Positions 1 through 6,275 are shown, numbered from the stretch's first letter. The stretch: 8,138 nt of DNA from CAYQAJ01 sp964415245 (GCA_964415245.1 CAYQAJ010000236.1:1-8138); one strand, 5' to 3'. Numbers and translations: made by a program. The notes: generated by a model not told the origin, from the sequence alone.

Positions 1-40
1 CTTGGGAACCACTTCCGGCTGAGAGCTGACAGCTTCCCGA

Positions 41-607
41 TTACTGCATCGCGATATACATGACCACCAGCGCGATCACGACAAGCACGGCCGCGACAAT
101 CGCTACGTTGAGCCACAGCTTGCCGGTGGCTTCCTCTCGCCGTTCGAACTCGGCCCGCCGACGCTCGCGGTATTCGTCGCTGTCGCGCTCCCGCAGCCGG
201 AACTGCACGCCGCAGTGCGGACAAAGCGCGTCTTGATCGAGCATGTCGGGCGGCACTTCGAGCACGTGTCCCGCGGGGCACGGAATGTGAAAGATGCGGC
301 CCTCCTTGCTCGTCGGATCGAACGGAACCGGTGCTTCCTGCGACGCCGCAGATCGCGCCGTCGGATCGGTAAAGACCTGAATGACCTCGGCCGGCGCGGG
401 TTCCGAGACGCCCCCCTGCCCGACAGCGGGAGCGAAAGAGGGAGGACCGCCGATCGCCCCTTGCGCGGGAGCCGCCGCCGGCGCTTCCTCGGGCGGCGGA
501 GGAATCACGAGCCACGTTCCGCACACGGGGCACTGACAAGTTTGCCCGGCGTGCGCCGGCTCGGCCTCCAGCATGTGACCGGCGGGACATTGGAAAGCGA
601 AAGCCAT
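41..607 (-). CDS. Tail-anchored protein with two CPAGH-type zinc ribbons
   Basis: This 188-residue protein has two cysteine-rich modules that resemble each other. The first has CPAGH at residues 7-11 and C-x-CPVCG at 24-30. The second has CPAGH at 110-114 and CPHCG at 129-133. Each looks like a small zinc ribbon, with Cys/His from the first half and CPxC from the second as likely ligands. They are joined by a Pro/Ala/Gly-rich, probably disordered linker (about 36-100). A charged stretch rich in Arg and Glu (138-160) precedes one hydrophobic segment (about 165-187) that ends one residue before the C-terminus, so the ribbons should face the cytoplasm in a tail-anchored topology. There is no clear Shine-Dalgarno before the ATG. 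It lies 55 bp downstream of the MarR gene on the same strand and may be the last gene of that operon. Proteins of this layout are familiar from planctomycetes, but no function is known to me; DNA, RNA or protein binding at the membrane is a guess. Confidence 0.82.
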   Translation of the reverse strand: MAFAFQCPAGHMLEAEPAHAGQTCQCPVCGTWLVIPPPPEEAPAAAPAQGAIGGPPSFAPAVGQGGVSEPAPAEVIQVFTDPTARSAASQEAPVPFDPTSKEGRIFHIPCPAGHVLEVPPDMLDQDALCPHCGVQFRLRERDSDEYRERRRAEFERREEATGKLWLNVAIVAAVLVVIALVVMYIAMQ

Positions 608-662
608 CGGGACGCCACTGAGATGAATCGATGCGCCGATCCGCCGGCCGGGCCAACCAGGT

Positions 663-1139
663 CTAATGCCGTTCGGCCGGCGCGGCGGTAGCCGCTTTCT
701 CCGCCCGGCGATTCGCGAAATTCGCCTTCACGGCCGCCAACGTGCTTTGCAGGTCGGCGAGTTGATCGGTGCTGAGCCCGCGGCTGGCCCGCTCCCGAAC
801 CCGCATGGCGCACTCCACCATCTTCGCCCAAACGGGTTCGACGCGCTCGGTGGGGCGAATGATCTTGCGGCGGCGATCGCTGGGGTCGGTCGCCCGCTCG
901 ATCCAGCCGTCGCGCTCCATACGGTCCAACACGCCGACGAGCGTGGGGGCCTCGATCCCCATGTTTTCAGCCACCTCGCTCTGGCTCACTTGCCCCAAAA
1001 ACGACAACCACGCCAGCACCTGCCACTGGCGAAACGTAATGCCGTGGGCCGACAGCTCTTCGTTCATCACGCGCGTCAACTCGTGCGCCGCGCTGAAGAT
1101 CCAGAAACCGATGCTGTCTTCGAAGTCGTATTGGAGCAT
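663..1139 (-). CDS. MarR family winged-helix transcriptional regulator
   Basis: The 158-residue product has the usual MarR length and layout. An N-terminal dimerisation helix (about 5-30) is followed by the winged helix-turn-helix: 'GITFRQWQVLAWLS' around 33-46, a helix-turn-helix at about 52-74 ('SQSEVAENMGIEAPTLVGVLDRME'-like), and a classical wing, 'RATDPSDRRRKII', at 82-94, where the DPSDRR/R signature contacts DNA. A C-terminal helix follows, then an Ala-rich tail (147-158). MarR proteins are dimeric, usually repressors that release DNA when they bind a small aromatic ligand or when a cysteine is oxidised. The only cysteine here is Cys110, outside the DNA-binding domain. It starts 34 bp after the stop of the unrecognised conserved gene and ends 55 bp before the zinc-ribbon gene, so it may control its own operon. 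The effector and targets cannot be read from the sequence. Confidence 0.92.
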   Translation of the reverse strand: MLQYDFEDSIGFWIFSAAHELTRVMNEELSAHGITFRQWQVLAWLSFLGQVSQSEVAENMGIEAPTLVGVLDRMERDGWIERATDPSDRRRKIIRPTERVEPVWAKMVECAMRVRERASRGLSTDQLADLQSTLAAVKANFANRRAEKAATAAPAERH

Positions 1140-1173
1140 AAACGGGTCGCCCTACCGGATCGCGTGCCATGGG

Positions 1174-1749
1174 TCATCCGGCGAACGCGCTGCGGTAACA
1201 ATCGTCGAAGAGCAACTTCCATTCTAACTGCGCCACGCGGCGGCAGTACAATTCGGCCGGCATTCCGCTGCCATTTTTCCTTTCGCACGAGTCTACGAAT
1301 GCGGCCGCATCCCAGCCTCCGCGGCCGACCCAGCCGTTCGCAATTCGCTCGTCGCCCGAGTCCTGCACCAGCTCCTTTACGTTCTCGGCGAGCACGGGAA
1401 ACACCTCGTGCCGGCCCACGCGGCGGAACCAGTACTTGGCGTTCGAATAGTCCGGCTCGCGACGATGCATGATACCATGCCAGTAGCTGCCGCTGGCGGT
1501 GTCGACGTTCTGGCTGATGGTGTGCGACTGGTCGAGGTAATCGTGCAGCAGCCATAATCCGCTGATGCAGCAGGCCGCCATGTCGGCGTCTGCCACGGTT
1601 CGGCCGTCGGCCAGCGCCGGGGCGTCGAGCGATTCGAGCGCCGCCCGTGCGGCTTTGTTGGGTTTTCCCGGTCCCAACTCGCACAGCCTCTCGGGCACCA
1701 GCAGCTCCTGGGGAACTCCCCGATAGGATTTCGGATCGAAGCGAAACAA
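1174..1749 (-). CDS. Conserved protein of unknown function with HxxxHRRE...NAKYWFRR block
   Basis: I recognise the sequence style but cannot name the 191-residue product. It is a soluble protein with no signal peptide or membrane segment. Residues 57-72 form a hydrophobic helix ('MAACCISGLWLLHDYL'). The most striking stretch is 86-112, with 'SGSYWHGIMHRREPDY' and then 'SNAKYWFRRVGRH'. It is dense in His, Arg, Tyr and Trp, and it has the look of an active or ligand-binding site (His91 and His95 four residues apart, Arg96-Arg97-Glu98). A second Trp/Gly-rich patch, 'NGWVGRGGWD', follows at 138-147. No ATG or GTG lies near the N-terminus; the reading frame begins at a TTG, supported by GGGAG eight bases upstream. 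It is the first gene of a probable operon with a MarR regulator (34 bp gap). A cytoplasmic enzyme or binding protein is possible, but no reaction is assigned. Confidence 0.75.
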   Translation of the reverse strand: MFRFDPKSYRGVPQELLVPERLCELGPGKPNKAARAALESLDAPALADGRTVADADMAACCISGLWLLHDYLDQSHTISQNVDTASGSYWHGIMHRREPDYSNAKYWFRRVGRHEVFPVLAENVKELVQDSGDERIANGWVGRGGWDAAAFVDSCERKNGSGMPAELYCRRVAQLEWKLLFDDCYRSAFAG

Positions 1750-2002
1750 CGTGGTTGCTCCCGAAGTGTTGCGGTCGTTCGCAGGAGGTTCGCCTCAGAA
1801 GGTCGCCCGCGTCTCACTTCCAGCGTATACCTTACGCCAGCCGTTGTTCGGTTCCAAGTGTGCGAATGGCGGGGCTGCCTATCCGGCGCGGTCGCTGGTT
1901 GGTACAGTAATCGAACGACCATGCGAAGTCGTCGTGCTCCATGACGACAGCCTGGGGGCCCCATGCCGACAGGCTCATAGAAGTCTCCCACGTGTTATTC
2001 CG
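1750..2002. other. Divergent intergenic region between the MarR operon and the S1-domain gene
   Basis: These 253 bp separate two divergently transcribed units, so promoters for both must lie here or partly inside the flanking genes. I found no convincing -35/-10 pair for either direction and no Shine-Dalgarno directly before the ATG at 2003. The plus-strand reading frame of the S1 gene stays open back to a GTG at 1751, but the extra 84 residues look like translated non-coding DNA. With a MarR gene in the left operon, an operator in this interval is plausible, but I could not point to a specific palindrome. Confidence 0.4.
1758..1762 (-). promoter_or_regulatory. Ribosome binding site supporting a TTG start
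   Basis: On the minus strand GGGAG lies eight bases before the TTG at 1749-1747. The next in-frame Met codon is about 57 residues into the protein, too far in to be the start, so this RBS is the main reason to accept the TTG. Confidence 0.5.
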
Positions 2003-3595
2003 ATGAGCCAGGATTCCCAGGACTCTTCCGCCACGCCGTCGCAGGGCGGAGACTCGCCTTCGCGGCGACGCATCCGGATCGGTTCCCAGCGCAGCGCGGC
2101 CGATTTCGATCGGGCCCGTCAGGCGGAGCTGCGCCGCGCACCGGACGAGGGAGAAAGCGAGACCTCGGACAAGGCGCCCGCCCCGGTCGAGCATCAAGCG
2201 GCAACGCCGGTGGCGTCCGACGTGCCCTCCGAGCCTGCGGCGTCGGTTTCCGAATCACCGACCGCGCCGCCCAAGGGAAAGCCGCATCGCAAGGAATCGC
2301 AGAAAGAGCCTCGCTCGCAGGAACCGGCCGGAGCGCCGCAGCGCATCGTGCGAAGCGTTGACCCGGCATCAATTGGCGACGACCTCGATCGCGAGATTGC
2401 CGAGGCATTGGGCGACGCCTCGATCGACGACATTATGGCCCAAAGTGCAGGCATTGCGGCCGAGGAGGAGCTGCCCCCTGAAACGCGCCGCTCGGCCGTC
2501 GTCGTCCGCGTGCACCGCGACGACGTGTTCTTCTCGCTGGGAGCACGCCACGAGGGAGTCGCCCCCTTGCGGCAGTTTGCCAAGCCGCCCGGCGTGGGCG
2601 ACCGGCTCGACGTGGTGGTGACCGGCTTTCACGCCGACGACGGGCTCTACGCGGTCGGGCTGCCCGGCGCTTCGGTCGACGTAAGCGGTTGGGAAGATCT
2701 GGCCGAGGGAGCCGTGGTCGAGGCCCGCGTCACCGGCGCCAACACGGGCGGTCTGGAGTGCCAGGTCGGCGGGCAGCGCGGTTTTATCCCGGCGAGCCAG
2801 GTGGGTTTGTATCGCGTCGAGAACCTGCCGGAGTACATCGGGCAGAAGCTGGCCTGCATTGTGACCGAAGCCAACGCCGCGCGGGGCAACCTCGTGCTGA
2901 GCCACCGCGGAGTTTTAGAGCGCGAGCAGGAACAGGCCCGCCGCGAGTTATTCGAGAAGCTGGAAGTGGGCGAGGTACGCGAGGGAGTGGTTCGCAACGT
3001 TCGCGACTTCGGTGCCTTTGTCGACGTCGGCGGAGTCGACGGGCTGGTCCACGTGAGCAAGCTGAGCTGGGACCGCGTCGATCACCCCAGCCAGGTGCTC
3101 ACCGAGGGGCAGAAGGTCCGCGTGAAGATCGACAAGATTGACACCGCGACGGGCAAAATCAGCCTGTCGTACCGCGACACGCTGGAAAACCCATGGACTC
3201 GCGCTACCGAAAAATATCCGCCCGGTGCGGTCGCCGCGGGTACAGTTACTCGGCTGGCAAAGTTCGGGGCGTTCGTCAAGCTCGAGCCGGGAGTCGAGGG
3301 ACTGATCCACATCTCGGAGCTCGCGCATCAGCACGTGCGCAGCGTGGGTGCTGTGCTCAAGGAAGGACAAGAAGTCTCGGTGAAGGTGCTCACCGTCGAT
3401 CCCGAAGCGCAGCGTATATCGCTATCGCTCAAGGCGCTGCAAGCCGCGCCCCAAGCGCAGTCCGAGGCCGCTGACGAAGCGGAACAAGCGACCGACGCGA
3501 CCGCGCAAACGCAAACTGCCCAGCGACGCGACGAACCGCTCAAAGGGGGCTTCGACCGACCCACGGGCGGCGATAAGTTCGGCCTGAACTGGTAG
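2003..3595 (+). CDS. Four-S1-domain RNA-binding protein, ribosomal protein S1-like
   Basis: The 530-residue product carries S1 (OB-fold) domains at about 163-220 (degenerate and short), 233-303, 320-393 and 405-478. Domains 3 and 4 are canonical: 'G.V..V.DFGAFVDVGGVDGLVHVSKLSW' and 'TRLAKFGAFVKLEPGVEGLIHISEL', each ending in a KISLSY/RISLSL strand. Such domains bind single-stranded RNA; in ribosomal protein S1 they recruit mRNA to the 30S subunit, and in PNPase or RNase E they bind substrate. The first 160 residues are charged and low in complexity, with an Arg-rich start (RRRIRIGSQR, 21-30), and are probably disordered. The C-terminus is Gln/Ala/Glu-rich and ends 'KFGLNW'. The ATG at 2003 is chosen because the Ser/Gln/Asp-rich tail starts there; a GTG at 1751 in the same frame would add 84 unlikely residues. 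No catalytic domain is present, so it is an S1-like translation or RNA-fate factor. Whether it is the genome's only S1 protein cannot be told here. Confidence 0.88.
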   Translation: MSQDSQDSSATPSQGGDSPSRRRIRIGSQRSAADFDRARQAELRRAPDEGESETSDKAPAPVEHQAATPVASDVPSEPAASVSESPTAPPKGKPHRKESQKEPRSQEPAGAPQRIVRSVDPASIGDDLDREIAEALGDASIDDIMAQSAGIAAEEELPPETRRSAVVVRVHRDDVFFSLGARHEGVAPLRQFAKPPGVGDRLDVVVTGFHADDGLYAVGLPGASVDVSGWEDLAEGAVVEARVTGANTGGLECQVGGQRGFIPASQVGLYRVENLPEYIGQKLACIVTEANAARGNLVLSHRGVLEREQEQARRELFEKLEVGEVREGVVRNVRDFGAFVDVGGVDGLVHVSKLSWDRVDHPSQVLTEGQKVRVKIDKIDTATGKISLSYRDTLENPWTRATEKYPPGAVAAGTVTRLAKFGAFVKLEPGVEGLIHISELAHQHVRSVGAVLKEGQEVSVKVLTVDPEAQRISLSLKALQAAPQAQSEAADEAEQATDATAQTQTAQRRDEPLKGGFDRPTGGDKFGLNW

Positions 3596-3596
3596 G

Positions 3597-3621
3597 CGTG
3601 GGGCACGCTTTCCAGTCTGCT
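3597..3621 (+). repeat. 25-bp intergenic hairpin repeat, copy 1
   Basis: This copy begins CGTGGGGCA and ends GTCTGC plus T. Its 3' 20 bases can fold as an 8-bp stem with a TTCC loop, with one mismatch and wobble pairs. It matches copy 3 over 24 identical bases and begins two bases after the S1 stop codon. GGGGCA (3600-3605) can alternatively pair with TGCCCC (3622-3627). Confidence 0.8.
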
Positions 3622-3676
3622 TGCCCCTTCGTCGATTCATTGCAACTAAGACACACGGCAGACAAGAATGTCTGCC
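3600..3676. terminator. Possible bidirectional terminator formed by the hairpin repeats
   Basis: The S1 gene (plus, stop at 3595) and the small module gene (minus, stop at 3761) converge here. GGGGCA/TGCCCC (3600-3605 with 3622-3627) is followed by CTTC, and a perfect 8-bp stem sits at 3657-3676. Neither has a true T-run on either strand, so a classical intrinsic terminator is not shown. Stopping or 3'-end stabilisation is inferred from position and structure. Confidence 0.3.
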
Positions 3677-3681
3677 CCACG
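3657..3681 (-). repeat. 25-bp intergenic hairpin repeat, copy 2 (inverted)
   Basis: Read on the minus strand this copy starts CGTGGGGCA and ends GTCTGCC, and by my count matches copies 1 and 3 at about 20 of 25 positions. The plus-strand 20 bases at 3657-3676, GGCAGACAAGAATGTCTGCC, are a perfect inverted repeat with an 8-bp stem and an AGAA loop. The mismatches to the other copies fall in the variable centre, and the hairpin shape is kept. Confidence 0.8.
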
Positions 3682-3702
3682 ACCGACCGGCGCGCGCGTT
3701 GC

Positions 3703-3727
3703 CGTGGGGCACGCTTTCCAGTCTGCC
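3703..3727 (+). repeat. 25-bp intergenic hairpin repeat, copy 3
   Basis: This copy is identical to copy 1 over the first 24 bases (3703-3726) and ends GTCTGCC. It can fold on its own. Its first nine bases can also pair with the last nine of copy 2 (3673-3681), closing a 21-base loop. Confidence 0.8.
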
Positions 3728-3760
3728 TTCCGTTGAGCCGATCGGCCGCCACGCCGCACT

Positions 3761-4000
3761 TCAAGAATCCGCCGCGTCGTTTCCCAGCGCGCGAATGTCG
3801 CCGCTCTGTTCGACCACTACGGGCCAGCCTTCGACCGAGTGCCCAATGCTGGCAAGAGTCTCGGGGGCGCGGCGCGATACGAACACCTTGATGCAGGGCT
3901 GGCCGCCCGACTCGCCGACCCCGACGCCCACAATGCCGGGTAGCGCAAGCCACCGCGGCGCGTACTCCTCGACCACCTTCACGATCGGCTTTTCGCCCAT
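3761..4000 (-). CDS. Small protein: free-standing copy of the neighbouring protease's N-terminal module
   Basis: This 79-residue protein has no signal peptide or membrane segment. Residues 11-72 align with residues 55-116 of the upstream protease. Both run '(I/V)VG(V/T)(G/A)V...(G/S)(Q/S)P(C/V)IKVF(V/T)S', then a variable stretch, then '(E/D)G(W/V)PV.VE..G(D/E)I.A(L/M)'. The module therefore consists of two beta-rich halves and is probably one small alpha/beta domain. In the protease it sits between the signal peptide and the catalytic domain, where a propeptide or chaperone role is plausible. The free copy could be an inhibitor, a folding helper or merely a duplicated fragment. It starts 73 bp after the protease stop codon on the same strand and is probably co-transcribed. 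The bases before its ATG hold no Shine-Dalgarno. One cysteine (Cys36) is present. The similarity is visible by eye; the function is inference. Confidence 0.75.
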   Translation of the reverse strand: MGEKPIVKVVEEYAPRWLALPGIVGVGVGESGGQPCIKVFVSRRAPETLASIGHSVEGWPVVVEQSGDIRALGNDAADS

Positions 4001-4073
4001 GGAGCTTTTGATATGCGAACGGCGAGCGGGGACTGCCGGACGGTCGACCCGCCGCGCACGATCGGCCTATCGC

Positions 4074-5174
4074 TCAGTTTTCGCCGTCGATCGTCATGTA
4101 GATTTCGCCGTCCAGGTCGTCGAAAGCCGCCAGCACCAGGTCGATGCGGCATGCCACCGCCAGCTTGCCGTCCGAAGTGCCGGCAAACATCAGGCCCACC
4201 GGATTGCGGCCCGGGTCGGTCACGAGCAGCGAGCCGGAATCGCCGGGTTTGATGACGGGTTTGCGCGACTGGACGATGATCTGATCGACGAATCGCGCCG
4301 TGCCGCTGCTGTAGCCGACGTTGACGACGGCGTTGATCGCCGTGACCTGGCCTTTGGTGAGTGAGGTGGTGCGGCCGTACTTTTGAACCTTCTGCCCGAC
4401 AAACGCCGAAACAATGGCCGACTTGGGAAGTCCGTAGCCGTTCGAGGGCGTGCTCATTCCCAGGTCGGATGTGGAAGACAAGGCGATGGCGGCGTCGATC
4501 ATGTTGTCGGAGCCGTCGAACTTCAGCGGCACGAAGTCGTACAGCGTGCCGATCATGTTGGCGGGAATCACCGCGCAATTAGAATCGTAGCGGCCGGGTT
4601 GCACGACGGGGCTGAATTCCGAAGCGGCGTTCTCCAAGGCATACACGTGGTTGTTGCTCAGCGCATACACGTTGACGCCGTCGGTGATGCGGCAGCCGAT
4701 GGTGCCGGACGAGCATTCGCCGACGTTGCCCGTCGAAATACCGATGGGCACGGGGCGCGGGAACCACGTGGCGGGGTCGATTTTCGTTGACCCTGTCGAA
4801 CCGCCCCCCCGACGCCGCGAGCCGGGCGCCATGGCAACGATCTCGCCGGTCAGCTCCACCTCGACGGGCACGCCGTCCAACTTGGCCGGGATACCCCGGC
4901 CGTGGCCCTTGGAGGTGAACACCTTGATGACCGGGCTGCCGCTGTCGTCGTCCGCCACTGCCGTGCCGACGACGTCTTCCACATGCATGATGCGGTCGCG
5001 ATACCGATTATGCACCTCGATGCTTCGCTCGCGCCGGTGCGATTTCGATGGGGCCGAGCGCTCGTCGTCGGCGTGCGTCGCCTGTGCCGTCGCGAAGAAC
5101 AAGGCGACGATCAGCAGCACCAACGTTGACAGAAGCGAGCGGCGCGAGAAGCCGCGGCGCGTGGGGGCCAGCAT
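4074..5174 (-). CDS. Secreted trypsin-like serine protease (NAL1-like chymotrypsin fold) with N-terminal module
   Basis: The 366-residue protein opens with a signal peptide: basic MLAPTRRGFSRRS, hydrophobic 14-30, likely cleavage after ATHA near residue 35. The SRRSLL sequence leaves Tat export possible. A small module at about 55-116 ('VVGTAV...PVIKVFTS...GVPVEVELTGEIVAM') is followed by a Gly/Ser/Arg linker (117-130). The catalytic domain spans about 140-366. The triad is visible as His176 in 'ALSNNHVYAL', Asp227 in 'NMIDAAIAL' and Ser313 in 'KPGDSGSLLVTD', with 'KYGRTTSLTKGQV' (265-277) between the Asp and Ser motifs. Cysteines 154, 161, 200 and 342 may form disulfides outside the cytoplasm. 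All three catalytic residues are present, so activity is expected; the substrate is unknown. The ATG is supported by GAGGGAGA six bases upstream and by a promoter-like sequence about 72 bp upstream. The gene for a free copy of the N-terminal module follows 73 bp downstream. Confidence 0.9.
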   Translation of the reverse strand: MLAPTRRGFSRRSLLSTLVLLIVALFFATAQATHADDERSAPSKSHRRERSIEVHNRYRDRIMHVEDVVGTAVADDDSGSPVIKVFTSKGHGRGIPAKLDGVPVEVELTGEIVAMAPGSRRRGGGSTGSTKIDPATWFPRPVPIGISTGNVGECSSGTIGCRITDGVNVYALSNNHVYALENAASEFSPVVQPGRYDSNCAVIPANMIGTLYDFVPLKFDGSDNMIDAAIALSSTSDLGMSTPSNGYGLPKSAIVSAFVGQKVQKYGRTTSLTKGQVTAINAVVNVGYSSGTARFVDQIIVQSRKPVIKPGDSGSLLVTDPGRNPVGLMFAGTSDGKLAVACRIDLVLAAFDDLDGEIYMTIDGEN

Positions 5175-5180
5175 GGTACA

Positions 5181-5188
5181 TCTCCCTC
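5181..5188 (-). promoter_or_regulatory. Strong ribosome binding site of the protease gene
   Basis: GAGGGAGA on the minus strand, six bases before the ATG at 5174. It fixes the start, which is also where the signal peptide begins. Confidence 0.6.
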
Positions 5189-5245
5189 GTGCGATAAGCG
5201 AAATGAGAGTCGCCGTGTGGTCAGCCGAAATCGAATTGCCGAAGC

Positions 5246-5275
5246 ATGATACGGCTCGGCACTAGTCGGCGTCAA
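5246..5275 (-). promoter_or_regulatory. Sigma70-type promoter candidate for the protease gene
   Basis: On the minus strand TTGACG (5275-5270) and TATCAT (5251-5246) are separated by 18 bases, matching TTGACA and TATAAT at 10 of 12 positions. Transcription would start near 5239, giving an untranslated leader of about 65 bases that includes the RBS. This is the best promoter match I found in the window, but it rests on sequence only. Confidence 0.5.
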
Positions 5276-5474
5276 TCCATTACGCCGCCGACGGCTTTCG
5301 CCGCACCGGCTGCCATCACAGCACACAGTCGCAACGGCTCACTGGCAGCGCAAAGGCAAAGCGGGAAGAGCCTGCCGCCCGCGGCGTTGAGGCAACAAGG
5401 GCGGGACGTACCGCCGGTGGCGCCGGGCTAAAGGCCGACGGCGATCCCCCCGCGACCTGAACCGCATGCCGCAT

Positions 5475-6269
5475 CTATTCCTTATCGGGCTTGCACTGCG
5501 CGAAGAGCCATTCGTAGAACTCGGGATTCTTGTACGTCGCCGTCCAGGAATCGTGGCCCACGTTCGGATACTCGGTGTATTTGGGCGATCCGCCGGCCTG
5601 TTTAAGTGCCGCCACCATGTCGCGCGACCGCTCGACGTTGACCGCGGGATCGGCGTCGCCGTGAAAGACCCAAATGGGGAGCTTGGCGATTTTCTCCGCC
5701 TTCGTCGGGTCGCCGCCGCCGCAGATCGGCGCGGCTGCCGCGAACAATTCGGGATTGCGCACGATGGCGTCCCACGTGCCGAACCCTCCCATCGAAAGGC
5801 CGGTGATGTACAGCCGTTTCTTGTCGATCGAGAATTCCTTTTCGAGCGATTCGACCAAGTCAAGCGTTTGTTGTAGCGGCTTGGCCGGCCCCGCACCCCG
5901 TTCGGGGTTCGATCGGAAGCTGGCCCACGACGAACCGGTGGGGCACTGCGGCGCGATCACGAAGCACGGGTATTTGTCCATGATCTTGTCGCTGGCGAAG
6001 TCGTTCATGCCATGTACGAGCTGCTTGTCGTTGTCGTCGCCGCGTTCGCCGGCTCCGTGCAGAAACACCACCAGCGGATATTGCTTCGCCGAATCGTAAT
6101 CGTTGGGCTTCAGCAAACGGTACAGCAACTTGCCGCCGTCGGCATCGGTGAACGTGCGGGCTTCGAATCGATCGTGGGCATCGTCGGCTTGGGCAGAGTC
6201 GGGACTGCTCATGACGGCAATCATCGCGACAGAAACGAGTGGGAGCCAAAACGAAACACGCTGAACCAT
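5475..6269 (-). CDS. Exported alpha/beta-hydrolase esterase (PHB depolymerase/carboxylesterase-like)
   Basis: The 264-residue protein has a signal peptide of about 27 residues (hydrophobic 7-20, likely cleavage after SAQA). The mature part is a single alpha/beta-hydrolase domain. It shows the oxyanion-hole strand 'PLVVFLHGAGERG' (65-77), the nucleophile elbow 'GLSMGG' with Ser159, the acid in 'FHGDADPAV' (most likely Asp207), and 'NVGHDSW' with His239 as the base. The complete triad predicts hydrolysis of an ester outside the cytoplasm. The family includes feruloyl or acetyl-xylan esterases, PHB depolymerase-like enzymes and lysophospholipase-type proteins; the substrate cannot be chosen from this sequence. 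No carbohydrate-binding or other extra domain is present. Its ATG has a strong AGGAG at good spacing. It follows mtnA by 112 bp on the same strand and precedes the protease by 300 bp, so it may have its own promoter. Confidence 0.9.
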   Translation of the reverse strand: MVQRVSFWLPLVSVAMIAVMSSPDSAQADDAHDRFEARTFTDADGGKLLYRLLKPNDYDSAKQYPLVVFLHGAGERGDDNDKQLVHGMNDFASDKIMDKYPCFVIAPQCPTGSSWASFRSNPERGAGPAKPLQQTLDLVESLEKEFSIDKKRLYITGLSMGGFGTWDAIVRNPELFAAAAPICGGGDPTKAEKIAKLPIWVFHGDADPAVNVERSRDMVAALKQAGGSPKYTEYPNVGHDSWTATYKNPEFYEWLFAQCKPDKE

Positions 6270-6275
6270 GTGCGA

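Larger units (their letters stand above)
5175..5474. other. 300-bp intergenic region between the esterase and protease genes
   Basis: The protease-proximal third holds the promoter candidate and RBS listed separately. The esterase-proximal part (about 5400-5460) is very GC-rich, with short self-complementary runs such as GCCG...CGGC, which might act as a transcript end for the esterase but lack a T-run. The open frame at 5246-5431 on the plus strand has composition typical of chance and resembles nothing I know. I see no RNA gene here. Confidence 0.4.

Noticed and set aside
1..40. Short heptad-like repeat on the minus strand (AGCTGTC, AGCTCTC, AGC) and the palindrome AGCTGACAGCT downstream of the zinc-ribbon gene.
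   Set aside because: Only two units are present and the window ends there. It could belong to the same kind of repeat as 7506-7547, but two units are not enough to call.
666..1472. Long plus-strand open frame (268 codons) across the MarR gene and the unknown conserved gene.
   Set aside because: It lies antisense to two well-supported genes and is Arg/Pro/His-rich, as expected for the shadow frame of GC-rich coding DNA.
1751..2002. 84-codon N-terminal extension of the S1 gene from a GTG at 1751.
   Set aside because: The added residues have no S1-family character, contain scattered Cys and Pro, and overlap the likely promoter region. The Ser/Gln/Asp-rich tail typical of the protein begins exactly at the ATG at 2003.
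3597..3727. CRISPR-like repeat cluster.
   Set aside because: There are only three units, one inverted, with unequal gaps of 35 and 21 bases and no cas gene. They are hairpin-forming intergenic repeats.
5246..5431. Small plus-strand open frame in the esterase-protease gap.
   Set aside because: It overlaps the protease promoter candidate, and its composition (Ala/Pro/Arg/Gln-rich) is that of chance translation.
5405..5460. GC-rich self-complementary segment downstream of the esterase as an intrinsic terminator.
   Set aside because: Only 4-5 bp stems could be drawn, and no T-run follows on the minus strand.
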